A stretch of 64,000 nt of DNA from an uncultured Bacteroidales bacterium (GTDB lineage: Bacteria; Bacteroidota; Bacteroidia; Bacteroidales; FEN-979), in assembly GCA_903877385.1 (NCBI GenBank), contig CAIRDP010000063.1, positions 62,001 through 126,000 of the forward strand, given 5' to 3'. The notes beneath the pieces were generated by a model, which searched no databases, was not told the DNA's origin, and saw only the letters and a program-made list of their open reading frames with translations. The translations under genes and the position numbers were made by a program. Below are positions 23,675 through 33,360 of the stretch, in pieces. The stretch's first letter is position 1; each line of letters starts with the position of its first letter.

Positions 23675-26600
23675 ATACCAGTCTGCCTTCACTCGTTATT
23701 ACGGGTGCTTCCGGTTTTATCGGGCGGTATTTCCTCGAATTTGTCAGGGAACAGTTTACGGTCTTTGCCATTGCCCGAAGGTCGGCAAGGGAAGCCAATA
23801 TAGCAGAACATCCCAATATTCACTGGATACAGTGGGATATTGCCAATTCATCCCAGATCAGGGAGGTGTACAAGGAGATTCACCTTAACGGAGGCGCCGA
23901 TTTTATTCTTCATCTTGCCGCTTTTTATGACTTCACCTATTCCGACGATATTGCTTACCAGCGGACGAATGTCGAGGGTATGAAAAACGTGCTGGACCTG
24001 GCAAGGCAGCTCAATGTAAAACGGTTTATCTTCGCCAGTTCCCTTGCAGCCTGCAATTTTCCGGTCCCGGGACAATTCATCAATGAGAAAACCTCCCCGG
24101 ATGCGGATTTCGCTTATGCCAAAACCAAGAAAACAGGGGAGGAACTGTTAAGGAATAATTCCAAAGACATCCCTGCCATTATAATCAGGTTTGCCGCTGT
24201 TTTCAGTGATTTTTGCGAATACCCACCCCTGTATAAATTCCTTGGAACCTGGCTTTCCAAGGGGTATGACTCAAGGATGCTTGGAGGAAAAGGGGAGTCA
24301 GCTGTTCCGTATATCCATATACATGACCTGGCAAGGCTTATTGCACTTGTTCTGCAAAAGAGCCATCTCCTTCCCCAGTTCGACATTTATGCCGCAAGCC
24401 CCGGGGGCAGTACTTCCCATAAGGAATTATTCCAGATCGCGACGAAAGACTTTTTCGGTAAGGCAGTAAAACCTTTTTTTATTACAAAATACCTCGCTTA
24501 CCCGGGGGTTGCAGCCCGGATCGCCATGGGCAGGCTTAAGCTCACTCCTGAACCTTTTGAACGCTTCTGGATGCTTAAGTATCTTGACCTCAAACTTGAT
24601 ACCGATGCTTCCTACACAACCCAGGCTCTTGGATGGGAGCCGCTTGCACGCCTGCACATCAACCGCAGGCTGATGTTCCTGCTGGCTAAAATGAAAAGCA
24701 ATCCCATGGAGTGGCAGATTAAAAATGAAGCTGCCCTAAGACATATCTCGGTACGAACTAACCTGCTTATTTATGAAGTCCTCATAAGGGATAAGGAAAG
24801 ACTGGTCAATAAAATGGTCCAGAGAGTGAACTCCGAAAGCAATACCGTCGACCTGTCACATTATCAGCATATGGACATACAGGAACTGAACCTGGTGCTT
24901 CTGACTCTTTTCAATGTACTGGCCTCTACCATCCTCAATGGCGACCGCAGCCTTATTATCAATTATACGGATGATATTGCCCTGCCCCGCTTTGAAGAGG
25001 GTTTCACCGGTGCAGAGATCAGCACCCTGCTTGGGATGATCGCCGAAATCATCGACAATCACCTGCTACAGTCCAAAGATTATCATTTCAGCAAACAGGA
25101 CCTGTACGACCATATAAGTGTGCCTTTGCAGCTTGCCCAGGATGAGATTGCCGAGAAATATGACCTTCATTTGGGCCTCTCCAAAGAAGTGACGCATAAG
25201 AAGAAGATCAAAGTCACTTTTGACGGGCAGGAGGTATTCGTCGAAGAAGGCTTATCAATCCTGGATACGGCCAGGTCGTTGAAAATCCACATACCATCAC
25301 TTTGCTATCATAAGGATTTGAGAATCGCCGGAAATTGCAGGATATGCCTGGTTGAACTGGAAAATTCCAAACACCTGGTTGCATCCTGTGCTACCCCGCT
25401 TGAAGAAGGAATGGTCATTTCGACAAACAGCCTGCATGTAAGAACTGCCCGTAAAGCCATGCTTGAGCTGCTTCTTTCGGAGCATTTTACCGATTGCACG
25501 AATTGTTATAAAAGCGGGAAGTGTGAACTCCAGTCCCTGGCATCGGAATTCAAGATCATCAATCCCACCTTCATACCGCTCCATAAGGAAGAACGAATCA
25601 CCCTTGATATTCTTTCACCCGCTATCGTCAAGGATGACCGTAAGTGTGTGCGTTGCCAGCGCTGTGTGCGTACCTGCGCCGAAATCCAGGGTGTGAGCGC
25701 GGTCTGGGTGGCCCATAAAGGAAGCAGTATGAAGATATCGACCTATATGGGGAAATCACTCTACGAGGTTTTCTGCACTAATTGCGGACAATGTATTGAC
25801 CGTTGCCCGACCGGAGCCCTGGTTGAAAAGAATTACATTGAAGAAGTCTGGCATGCCATCTGGGATAAGGAGAAGCATGTTATTGTACAGACAGCCCCGG
25901 CTGTAAGGGTGGCGATAGGGGAGGACCTGGGCATAGAACCGGGGAAACGAGTGACCGGTAAACTGGTAACCGCACTTCGAAAGCTGGGAGTTGATACTGT
26001 TCTTGATACTGCATTCTCGGCCGACATTACCACTATAGAAGAAAGTGCCGAGCTGCTCGAAAGGATCAGAAGGAAACTTGCCTACCATGATGAAAGCGCA
26101 AAGCTTCCCATGATCACTTCCTGCTCGCCTGCCTGGATCAAATACTGTGAACATTCCTTCCCCGAAATTCTTCCTCACCTGTCCACCTGCAAATCACCCC
26201 AGCAAATGTTCGGGGTACTGGCAAAAACCTATTATGCGAAAAAACGCCGGCTGAAACCCGAAAATATTGTCACGGTATCAATCATGCCCTGCACAGCAAA
26301 AAAGTTTGAGGCTGACAGGCCCGAGATGAGAAGCAGCGGGTTTAAAGATGTGGATTACGTTCTTACCACCCGTGAACTGGCGATAATGATCATTCAGGCA
26401 GGTATTGATTTCAAGTCACTCCCTAACGATCATTATGATGACCTGATGGGCAAATCTTCAGGGGCCGGCGTTATTTACGGTGCAACCGGAGGTGTGATGG
26501 AATCTGCCCTGCGTACGATGTACGAAAAGATCACGGGCAGGGACATCCCCTTTGAAAACCTTATCATTAAACAGGTCCGTGGAATGGATGGGGTTAAGGA

Positions 26601-26985
26601 ACTGATCCTCCCTGTTAAGGATTGCCTTGAACCATGGGCTTTTATGAACGGATTGGATCTGAAGGTGGCTGTAGCACATGGCCTGGCCCATGCAAAAACC
26701 CTTATGCAGGCCGTGAGGGGCGGTGATTCCCCCTATCATTTTATTGAAATTATGGCTTGCCCCGGGGGATGCCTTGGAGGCGGGGGGCAGCCCATACCCA
26801 CTAATCCCGACATCCGCCTTAAAAGAGTACAGGCATTGTATGCCGAAGAGATGGGACTTTATTTACGCAAGGCGAACGAAAATCCGGAAGCCATTGAAGC
26901 CTATGAGGAATTCTTGCTGGATCCTATGGGACCTGTGGCTAAAGACCTGCTTCATACCCATTATACCCCAAGGAATACATACTGA
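23671..26985 (+). CDS. Fusion: NAD-dependent epimerase/dehydratase + linker domain + full-length HydA
   Basis: A single uninterrupted frame of 1104 residues. Residues 1-335 are an extended short-chain dehydrogenase with TGASGFIG (11-18), Ser at 123/124, and catalytic Y149-x3-K153. Residues about 345-505 are an unassigned, mostly helical region. Residues about 511-1104 are a complete HydA with [2Fe-2S], His-Cys (HFTDCTNCYKSGKC), two ferredoxin motifs, and H-cluster loops TSCSPAW, MPCTAKKFE, EIMACPGGCLGGGGQP. Every cluster ligand seen in HydA2 is kept. No own hydB/hydC follows; the divergent hydCBA2 operon could supply partners. The gene may couple a nucleotide-sugar or other NAD(P)-dependent reaction to hydrogen, but the epimerase substrate is unknown. 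Confidence 0.9.
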   Translation: MNTSLPSLVITGASGFIGRYFLEFVREQFTVFAIARRSAREANIAEHPNIHWIQWDIANSSQIREVYKEIHLNGGADFILHLAAFYDFTYSDDIAYQRTNVEGMKNVLDLARQLNVKRFIFASSLAACNFPVPGQFINEKTSPDADFAYAKTKKTGEELLRNNSKDIPAIIIRFAAVFSDFCEYPPLYKFLGTWLSKGYDSRMLGGKGESAVPYIHIHDLARLIALVLQKSHLLPQFDIYAASPGGSTSHKELFQIATKDFFGKAVKPFFITKYLAYPGVAARIAMGRLKLTPEPFERFWMLKYLDLKLDTDASYTTQALGWEPLARLHINRRLMFLLAKMKSNPMEWQIKNEAALRHISVRTNLLIYEVLIRDKERLVNKMVQRVNSESNTVDLSHYQHMDIQELNLVLLTLFNVLASTILNGDRSLIINYTDDIALPRFEEGFTGAEISTLLGMIAEIIDNHLLQSKDYHFSKQDLYDHISVPLQLAQDEIAEKYDLHLGLSKEVTHKKKIKVTFDGQEVFVEEGLSILDTARSLKIHIPSLCYHKDLRIAGNCRICLVELENSKHLVASCATPLEEGMVISTNSLHVRTARKAMLELLLSEHFTDCTNCYKSGKCELQSLASEFKIINPTFIPLHKEERITLDILSPAIVKDDRKCVRCQRCVRTCAEIQGVSAVWVAHKGSSMKISTYMGKSLYEVFCTNCGQCIDRCPTGALVEKNYIEEVWHAIWDKEKHVIVQTAPAVRVAIGEDLGIEPGKRVTGKLVTALRKLGVDTVLDTAFSADITTIEESAELLERIRRKLAYHDESAKLPMITSCSPAWIKYCEHSFPEILPHLSTCKSPQQMFGVLAKTYYAKKRRLKPENIVTVSIMPCTAKKFEADRPEMRSSGFKDVDYVLTTRELAIMIIQAGIDFKSLPNDHYDDLMGKSSGAGVIYGATGGVMESALRTMYEKITGRDIPFENLIIKQVRGMDGVKELILPVKDCLEPWAFMNGLDLKVAVAHGLAHAKTLMQAVRGGDSPYHFIEIMACPGGCLGGGGQPIPTNPDIRLKRVQALYAEEMGLYLRKANENPEAIEAYEEFLLDPMGPVAKDLLHTHYTPRNTY

Positions 26986-27069
26986 TACCAGTAAAACATC
27001 AAAACGTGAAATTACGCTTCTTGCTGCCGGGAGATTGCAATATGGCGACTATTTTGTCCTGAACGGGCT

Positions 27070-27567
27070 TCAATTGTGGCTATGAGTATTCTGGTACATC
27101 AGTGCTTCCAGCAGGAATTTATACACTTTTGAAAGGATGCCGGGATACTGCTTCTGAAGCGCCGGGCTGAGTGTTTCACTGAATTCAAGATCTTCGGATA
27201 TCTCTACCGCGATAATCAGGATTTCTGAAGGAAGTTCGTAATTCAGCTTCTTCCCCAGCTCAAGAGCTGTTATGAAGCTGATGTCGTGCAGATTTGATAT
27301 ATGCATGCTGGCTCTGAAATCATCGGGCGAGAGGAAGTAAACATTACCTGGCCTTCCTCCTGCAGTCTTTATTGCATCTATCATGAAAATGCGGGTATAT
27401 CCTGATATGTCCTCCAGTAATTCCAGCCCTCCCACCGCAACTGTCTTAAAGCTGACCTCAGCCGGCAGGCCCATTTTAACGAGATCTCCGATAAGTTTGG
27501 GACCGATGCCATCGTCGGTGAGAATGTCATTCCCTATGCCCATCACAAGAATTTTTTCCTTTTCCAT
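27070..27567 (-). CDS. [NiFe] hydrogenase maturation endopeptidase
   Basis: A 165-residue protein of the HycI/HoxW family, with the N-terminal GIGNDILTDDGIG motif whose Asp/Glu-type ligands sense nickel, a central D in FMIDAIK, and His in NLHDIS. It cleaves the C-terminal extension of the large subunit after nickel insertion. The partner large subunit, encoded 9 bp upstream, has a 25-residue tail after its last metal-site motif, as expected for a substrate. It is the last gene of the operon. It converges on the fusion gene with an 84-bp gap that has no clear terminator. Confidence 0.9.
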   Translation of the reverse strand: MEKEKILVMGIGNDILTDDGIGPKLIGDLVKMGLPAEVSFKTVAVGGLELLEDISGYTRIFMIDAIKTAGGRPGNVYFLSPDDFRASMHISNLHDISFITALELGKKLNYELPSEILIIAVEISEDLEFSETLSPALQKQYPGILSKVYKFLLEALMYQNTHSHN

Positions 27568-27576
27568 TTTGTAAAT

Positions 27577-29037
27577 TTATCTGCTTATTGAATCAATTAT
27601 CTGACCTTCGCTGTCCCTGATGTTGAGAACCATTTTCATTTCGCCCGGGAGTGAATGGGTGGCGCATGAGAAGCAGGGATCATAAGCCCTGAACGCCATT
27701 TCGATCATGTTCAGCGTGCCTTCGGTGATTTCACTGCCTTTTTTAATCAGGCCCCGGGCAGCTTTTTTGATCGACATGCAGATAGCCGCATGATTGTTAG
27801 TGGTCCCAACGATGAGGTTGACTTTTCTGACCATTCCATTATCGTCGGTCCAGTAATGATGTGTCAAGGTTCCTCTCTGGGCTTCGACAATGCCAACCCC
27901 TTCTCCAACGATTTTCCCCAGGGGGGCCCTTAGCTCATTACCTGTGATCTCAGGATCCATGGCCAGTTCAAGACAATGTTCCGATGCATACATAAGTTCA
28001 ATGAGCCTGGCCCAGTGCATGGCCAACGTGGCATGGACCGGTTTACCGCCAAGTGTACTGTACATATATTCATACTCCTGCTGAGCGAGAGGCGTAGCCA
28101 TTCCGTCGGCTGCATTAAGTCTCGACAGGGGTGTTGCCTGGTAAACCCCTGATTCCTGGCCGTCGATGAACCCTTTCCAGCCGATTTTTTTGAGATACGG
28201 GAATTTCAGGTAAGTCCAGGGTTCAACCCTCTCTTCTACAAAATCCAGGTACTGTTCGGCTGGGTATTTGTACAGCTCTTCACCCCTGGTATCGACAACT
28301 CTTACCTTCCCGTCGTAGAAACTGACTTTATTCTTTTCATCGACCAGGCCCATGGAATGCAGGACCAATGAATACGGGCCCTTCAGAATCAGTTCAACAT
28401 ATTCCTTATTGCCCAGAACAACATCCTTGAACAGTTGGATGGAGAATTTTGAAAAATCAATGAATCCTTCGGCCTTTTTAACAATGTCATCCCTTTGTAC
28501 GGGGCTGATGCCTTTTTTTACACCCCCCGGAATGTTCATTACTACATGGGTCTGGTGACCTCCTATCATCGCCTGTATTTCCTGGGCCATCTTTCGTTGC
28601 CTGATGACTTCGCTCCCGATTTTAATTCCTGCTTTGCTGATCACGCCCAGGATATTCCGTTCGGCCGGGCTGGCAGTAGGCCCAACAACGAAATCAGGTG
28701 CTGCAAGAGCGTAGAAATGGGCAATATGGCTGTGGACGAAATGCGCCATATAGAACAGTTCCCTGAGTTTCCTGGCGGTCGGAGGAGGTTCAACTCCAAA
28801 TACACGGTCCACGGCCTTACCTGAGGCCATATGATGGCAGCCCGGGCATACTCCGCAGATCTTGGTGACTATGGATGGCAGTTCTTCGACGGGCCTGCCT
28901 TCGCAGAACTTCTCAAAACCACGCAATTCGGGAACCTGGAAGTAGGCATTTTCAACCTCTCCATCATTGTTCAGAAAGATTTCGATCTTCCCGTGGCCTT
29001 CAAGCCTGGTAATAGGATCAATGCTGATGTGCTTCAT
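27577..29037 (-). CDS. mvhA: [NiFe] hydrogenase large subunit, MvhA-like (group 3)
   Basis: A 486-residue catalytic subunit. Ni-Fe site cysteines are C61 and C64 (KICGVC) and C455 and C458 (DPCFSCATH), followed by a 25-residue propeptide. The residue before the first motif is Lys instead of the common Arg, and an extra Cys follows in CPGC. No signal sequence, so cytoplasmic. Start overlaps the small-subunit stop (ATGA). Gene order with small subunit, MvhD and HdrA points to an Mvh-type, group 3c-like enzyme that oxidises H2 for a flavin-based complex. Confidence 0.9.
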   Translation of the reverse strand: MKHISIDPITRLEGHGKIEIFLNNDGEVENAYFQVPELRGFEKFCEGRPVEELPSIVTKICGVCPGCHHMASGKAVDRVFGVEPPPTARKLRELFYMAHFVHSHIAHFYALAAPDFVVGPTASPAERNILGVISKAGIKIGSEVIRQRKMAQEIQAMIGGHQTHVVMNIPGGVKKGISPVQRDDIVKKAEGFIDFSKFSIQLFKDVVLGNKEYVELILKGPYSLVLHSMGLVDEKNKVSFYDGKVRVVDTRGEELYKYPAEQYLDFVEERVEPWTYLKFPYLKKIGWKGFIDGQESGVYQATPLSRLNAADGMATPLAQQEYEYMYSTLGGKPVHATLAMHWARLIELMYASEHCLELAMDPEITGNELRAPLGKIVGEGVGIVEAQRGTLTHHYWTDDNGMVRKVNLIVGTTNNHAAICMSIKKAARGLIKKGSEITEGTLNMIEMAFRAYDPCFSCATHSLPGEMKMVLNIRDSEGQIIDSISR

Positions 29038-30014
29038 AATACCTTTCTCCCTAAGATTGAGCCTGGCAGGCTGAAACGGTAGAACAATCCGGCCGGGTCG
29101 ACAATTGCTTCAATGATTTCATCGATTTCATCAGGATCATTGGAATCTATCATGGTTCCGATAGCTGCCATCATTTTTGCTCCCGGATCACTGGATCCCT
29201 GTGGCGGGCCATAACACCCGCGGCAAGGCGAATTTCCTTCGACACAACGCACTCCGCAACCACCCCTGGTTGCAGGCCCCATACAGATGACTCCCTGCTC
29301 AATGAAACACGTCTCCTTATCATCCTGGATTTCCCAGGGCCTGTAAAATCGTTTGACTTTCTTTTTGTCTGACTTTTTACGCTTACATTCATCACAGTTG
29401 GTCTTATCATTAGCTCCCACTACTGATCCGGCCGGCGGAAGATTGGTCCCGGCTGAAATGACCGAGAAGACTTCGATAAGCCTTTCACTCTGAGGCGGGC
29501 AGCCGGGTATATAATAATCCACCTCAACGACCTGGTTCAGCGGAAACACATCGTTAAACATCAGGGGGATCTCCAGGGTTCCCTCCTTTACCTGGACAGA
29601 CGTGATTGGAACGGTTTTTTCGGGATTGACCGTGGATTCAGTCTCCTCGTAAGCCCTTTTGAAGATTTCGTTTTTCGAAAAGAAATTAGCAAGACCGGGA
29701 ATGCCTCCCATATAGGCGCAGGACCCGTAAGCCACGAGGATTTTCGATTTTTGCCTCAATACCTGTGCCATATGCTTGTTTTCGCTGTTGCGGACTGCCC
29801 CGTTAAAAAGTGTCAGGTCGATGGATTTATCAGGCATGCTCTCAACATCCTTGTACTTGATGTCCATCGCGATCGGCCAGAAGACGAGATCAGCTGCTGC
29901 AACTATATCCAGCAGTTTTTCATGCGTATCCAAAACCGAGACACAGCATCCTCCGCAGGCAGCACCCCAATAAACTGCAAGTTTGAGTTTGGGTTTGGTT
30001 AGTTCCTGAGACAT
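29034..30014 (-). CDS. mvhG: [NiFe] hydrogenase small subunit, MvhG-like
   Basis: A 326-residue Fe-S subunit. The N-terminus has the proximal-cluster motif WGAACGGCC without a twin-arginine signal, as in cytoplasmic group 3 enzymes. PGCPPQ and cysteines in CMGPATRGGCGVRC and CRGCYGPP supply the remaining clusters. A lysine-rich insert with CDECKRKK lies near residue 205; this adds two cysteines that I cannot assign. It relays electrons from MvhA to MvhD. It lies 2 bp after mvhD. Confidence 0.9.
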   Translation of the reverse strand: MSQELTKPKLKLAVYWGAACGGCCVSVLDTHEKLLDIVAAADLVFWPIAMDIKYKDVESMPDKSIDLTLFNGAVRNSENKHMAQVLRQKSKILVAYGSCAYMGGIPGLANFFSKNEIFKRAYEETESTVNPEKTVPITSVQVKEGTLEIPLMFNDVFPLNQVVEVDYYIPGCPPQSERLIEVFSVISAGTNLPPAGSVVGANDKTNCDECKRKKSDKKKVKRFYRPWEIQDDKETCFIEQGVICMGPATRGGCGVRCVEGNSPCRGCYGPPQGSSDPGAKMMAAIGTMIDSNDPDEIDEIIEAIVDPAGLFYRFSLPGSILGRKVL

Positions 30015-30016
30015 GG

Positions 30017-30454
30017 TTAATTTGTTTTTAAATGTTCAAGTTCAAGGGTTTTCTGTACTTTCCCCGGCCCGAGCTTAAGGATGGCGGCGGTCATCTCATT
30101 GACCAGCTCGGCAAACTGTTTTCCTTCACTGGCGCTGATCCATTCCAGTTTCAGCCTCTCTTTTTCTATGCCCATCTGGCATACGAACTTCTCAAGGAGT
30201 TTGAACCTCCTGAGGCATTTATAATTCCCTTCCTGGTAATGGCAATCCCCCGGATGACATCCACATACAAGAACACCATCGGCACCCTCCTTAAAGGCTT
30301 TGAGGATGAAAGTGGGTTCTATCCGTCCCGAGCACATGATCCTGATGATGCGCACATTGGGTGCATAATGCAGCCTGGAAGTGCCTGCAAGGTCGGCGCC
30401 GGTATAAGCGCACCAGTTGCATAGGAAAGCTACGATGGTGGGTCTGAAATTCAT
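30017..30454 (-). CDS. mvhD: MvhD-like [2Fe-2S] electron-transfer protein
   Basis: A 145-residue protein with the MvhD/FlpD signature: [10 protein letters not shown] near the N-terminus, a Cys in IMCSGR, and [11 protein letters not shown]. MvhD carries one [2Fe-2S] cluster and links the hydrogenase to HdrA. In several Qmo and Hdr systems this domain is fused to HdrA; here it is a separate gene between hdrA and mvhG, supporting a direct hydrogenase-HdrA contact. Confidence 0.9.
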   Translation of the reverse strand: MNFRPTIVAFLCNWCAYTGADLAGTSRLHYAPNVRIIRIMCSGRIEPTFILKAFKEGADGVLVCGCHPGDCHYQEGNYKCLRRFKLLEKFVCQMGIEKERLKLEWISASEGKQFAELVNEMTAAILKLGPGKVQKTLELEHLKTN

Positions 30455-30465
30455 ATTTTTTTAAA

Positions 30466-32190
30466 TTAATATGACATTGACATAATCCCTTCTATCTCTG
30501 AGAGTATCTGGCGGTCGGTGAAATGTTTGCTTGTGATGGCTCCGGCCGGGCAGCATCCTCCGCATGTTCCGCAACCCTTGCAGAGGACCTCATTGACCAC
30601 TGATACTTTTTTGGCTTCATCAAAGGAAACTGCAGAATAGGGGCAAACGCTGATGCAGGTCTGGCATCCGCAGCAGAACGACTCGTTCACCACGGCTGTA
30701 GTAACCTCAACGGGAACTGAGCCCTGGGCGATCGTTGCAAGTATCCTGGCCGCAGCTGCTTTGGCCTGGGCAACTGAATCAGGGATATCCTTGGGCCCCT
30801 GGCAGGTTCCCACGATAAACACACCTCCGGTAGTGGTGGCAACAGGATCCAGCTTGGGATGCTTTTCAATGAAGAACTGGTTCCCGCATAAACTCACGCC
30901 AATGGTACGCACCACCTCTTTCACGTTGTCGTGGGCTTCCATATTGACCATGAGTATCACCATATCCACTGGCACTTCAATATCGATACCCGAAAGAAGT
31001 TCATTCATTTCTATCAGCATATTGCAGTCGTCGTCGCGGTATGCCTCCCTGATCAAGGGTAGGCTTTTCTGCTGGTCATACATCAGGAAGATGATCTGTT
31101 TGTGGGTGGTCATGGCATAGAATTCCTCATGCCCTTTCCCGTATGCCCTCATGTCGGCATAGATCTCGAAAATATTGGCATCGGGCAGGGCGGCGCGAAT
31201 CTCGTGCACGAATTTGAGGGCAACCATGCAGCAAACCCTTGAGCAATATTCATGGTATTGTTTGTTACGGCTGCCGACACAATGAATGATTGCAACGTTC
31301 CTTGGCTCCTTTCCGTATTTCGTTAGGATCCTGCCGGCCCTCAGTTTGTCTTCGAACTCCAGGGAAGTGATCACGTCGGGAAATTTGCCGTAACCATATT
31401 CCGCTATCACAGAGGGATCGAAAGGTTTCAATCCGACGGCTGCTATGATATTGCCAAACGTTATTTCGGGTTGTTCAGCTCCATTGAATACAAGCCTGGC
31501 TTTGAAATTACCGATGTACCCGCTTACCTCTTTTAATTCAGTGTTCAGGTATACGATTATCATGGGATGGTTTTCAACCCTCTGTATCATCGGCCTTATC
31601 ATCTGCCGGGCACTTGAGAGGTGGGGGAAAGTGAGATCGAACCTGGCTACCTGGCCTCCAAGGTGGTCGGTTCTTTCAAGCAGGTACACTTTCTTGCCTG
31701 CATTCGCGATCTCAAGAGCAGCAGTCATCCCCGAAATGCCCCCGCCGATTATGAGTGTGGCCGGGTCTACATTCACCGATCTCTTTTGCAAGGGCTCATG
31801 GTAACGCACCCTCCTGATTGCGCCAATAACCAGGTCTATGGCTTTTTTCGTTGCTTCCGTGCGGTCGGTATGTACCCATGAATCCTGCTCCCTGATATTC
31901 GCCATCTCGAACAGGTACGGATTGATACCGGCCTTCTCGCAGGCATTCCTGAAAGTGAGCTCATGTATGCGAGGGGAACAGGCGGCTACAATAACCCTGT
32001 TGAGGTTATGTGATTTGATGTCTTTGATAATCAGGTCCTGGCCCGGATCGGAACACATGTATTTGTAATTTTTCGAAAGCACTACTCCCGGCAGGGTGCC
32101 GACTTCCTTAGTCACAGCTTCAACATCGACCATTTTCGAGATGTTGGTGCCGCACCAGCAAACGTAAACCCCTATTCTTGGCTCTTCCAT
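30466..32190 (-). CDS. HdrA-like flavoprotein with C-terminal ferredoxin domain (HdrA/QmoB-like)
   Basis: A 574-residue protein. The N-terminus has the HdrA Cys motif VYVCWCGTNI and YMCSDPGQ, then an FAD domain (GGGISGMTAALE, residues about 148-160), the conserved HCVGSRNKQYHEYCSRVCC segment, and a C-terminal pair of [4Fe-4S] ferredoxin motifs (CCGCQTCISVCP; CKGCGTCGGCCP). It lacks the mid-protein ferredoxin insert present in its paralogue at 33361-35166. HdrA is the bifurcating flavin subunit of Hdr-Mvh complexes. Here it lies next to MvhD, so it is the likely entry point for electrons from H2. Confidence 0.9.
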   Translation of the reverse strand: MEEPRIGVYVCWCGTNISKMVDVEAVTKEVGTLPGVVLSKNYKYMCSDPGQDLIIKDIKSHNLNRVIVAACSPRIHELTFRNACEKAGINPYLFEMANIREQDSWVHTDRTEATKKAIDLVIGAIRRVRYHEPLQKRSVNVDPATLIIGGGISGMTAALEIANAGKKVYLLERTDHLGGQVARFDLTFPHLSSARQMIRPMIQRVENHPMIIVYLNTELKEVSGYIGNFKARLVFNGAEQPEITFGNIIAAVGLKPFDPSVIAEYGYGKFPDVITSLEFEDKLRAGRILTKYGKEPRNVAIIHCVGSRNKQYHEYCSRVCCMVALKFVHEIRAALPDANIFEIYADMRAYGKGHEEFYAMTTHKQIIFLMYDQQKSLPLIREAYRDDDCNMLIEMNELLSGIDIEVPVDMVILMVNMEAHDNVKEVVRTIGVSLCGNQFFIEKHPKLDPVATTTGGVFIVGTCQGPKDIPDSVAQAKAAAARILATIAQGSVPVEVTTAVVNESFCCGCQTCISVCPYSAVSFDEAKKVSVVNEVLCKGCGTCGGCCPAGAITSKHFTDRQILSEIEGIMSMSY

Positions 32191-32217
32191 ACGCTTTGTT
32201 TTTCAGGGATGACAGGA

Positions 32218-33348
32218 TTACCTTGGAACTGCATATTTTTTTAATTGCTGAAAATACACGGCAAAAGGCCGGTAGGCGAGATGTGACCATTTCGAGAACG
32301 GAACCTCTATCAGAATCATAGGAACAAGAACAGCCATATGGGCAATGTAGGATATATAGGTGCCCAAAGGCATGCCATTGATCCTGAATATGTGGATGAG
32401 TATGCCCGTGATGGCCGTCAGTGTAAGCATCGCAAGAAACAGCCAGTCGCTGATGTGGGAAAACAGGAACTTGATCTCTTTCTTCTGTAGTCGGCCGAAT
32501 ATGGCTACGAACAGTCCGAACAACAGCCCGAAAGTTGCATAATAACCCAACAGCCTCTGGGGGTTCCATATCGGGAGTATCCTTTCGGTCTGAAACCAGG
32601 GCAGGTAAACAACGATCACAATGAACATGATGGTGTAACCCGACATCAGGAACCAGTGTGAGAGCCAGTAGCGTTTGTCGTCGCATTTGTTGAATTTGGG
32701 CTGTACTGCGAAGTTGAAGATCAGCAGCCAGAATTCCCTGATATGCACCCAAAGGCTGACCTTCATATTACCGTATTTCCAGATGATCTTGTAATACATC
32801 CTCAGGATGTTTGAAATAAGCAGGGAGGCTACAACTAAAGCCATGGCCCAGTCGAATGTTTCAACAACATGGATTGGGGCGAAGGCATTGACCTGCACCC
32901 CTCCTTCGGCTGTGAGTTCCCTGGTGAAATGAAATCCCATGGATGGAAGGACAAGCAGGAAGGAAATCACAACCAGGGCGGCAAACGAAAGGATAAAGAA
33001 CAGTTCCCATAGTTCGGAAGTGTAAAATTTCTTCGACAGGCCGGTCCAGTCGTAGATGGATGTCAGGTACCTCCTGAGCGACATCATCAGCTCCCCGGGG
33101 TTCGCATCCCGGGGGCAGGAAGTGGAACAGTCGCCGCAGTAATAGCAAAGCCATGGCTCGACGCTGGCTTCTAGCTCATCTTTCAGGCCCATCTGCATCA
33201 GCCGGATCTTTTTCCTGGGGAACAGGAAGCCTTCTTCTGAAAGAGGGCATTGGGCTGTACAAGTACCGCAATGATAGCAGGCATTCCAGTCGCCGATGCC
33301 GAACTGCATCAGCTGGTTCCTGAGCTCAGGGTGAACACGTGTACTCAT
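32218..33348 (-). CDS. QmoC-like membrane subunit (HdrC ferredoxin + membrane domain)
   Basis: A 376-residue protein. Residues about 20-95 hold two [4Fe-4S] motifs of HdrC type (CYHCGTCTAQCP; CYYCGDCSTSCP). The remainder is an integral-membrane domain with about six helices (near 115-137, 160-185, 230-250, 268-288, 305-325, 335-358) and several histidines suitable for haem b ligation, as in HdrE/NarI-type cytochromes. This HdrC-HdrE fusion is the layout of QmoC, which links to menaquinone in sulfate reducers. No HdrB (CCG-domain) gene is present, so heterodisulfide reduction is unlikely. The operon seems to send H2-derived electrons to or from the quinone pool. Confidence 0.85.
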   Translation of the reverse strand: MSTRVHPELRNQLMQFGIGDWNACYHCGTCTAQCPLSEEGFLFPRKKIRLMQMGLKDELEASVEPWLCYYCGDCSTSCPRDANPGELMMSLRRYLTSIYDWTGLSKKFYTSELWELFFILSFAALVVISFLLVLPSMGFHFTRELTAEGGVQVNAFAPIHVVETFDWAMALVVASLLISNILRMYYKIIWKYGNMKVSLWVHIREFWLLIFNFAVQPKFNKCDDKRYWLSHWFLMSGYTIMFIVIVVYLPWFQTERILPIWNPQRLLGYYATFGLLFGLFVAIFGRLQKKEIKFLFSHISDWLFLAMLTLTAITGILIHIFRINGMPLGTYISYIAHMAVLVPMILIEVPFSKWSHLAYRPFAVYFQQLKKYAVPR

Positions 33349-33360
33349 GGTCGGCTTGTT

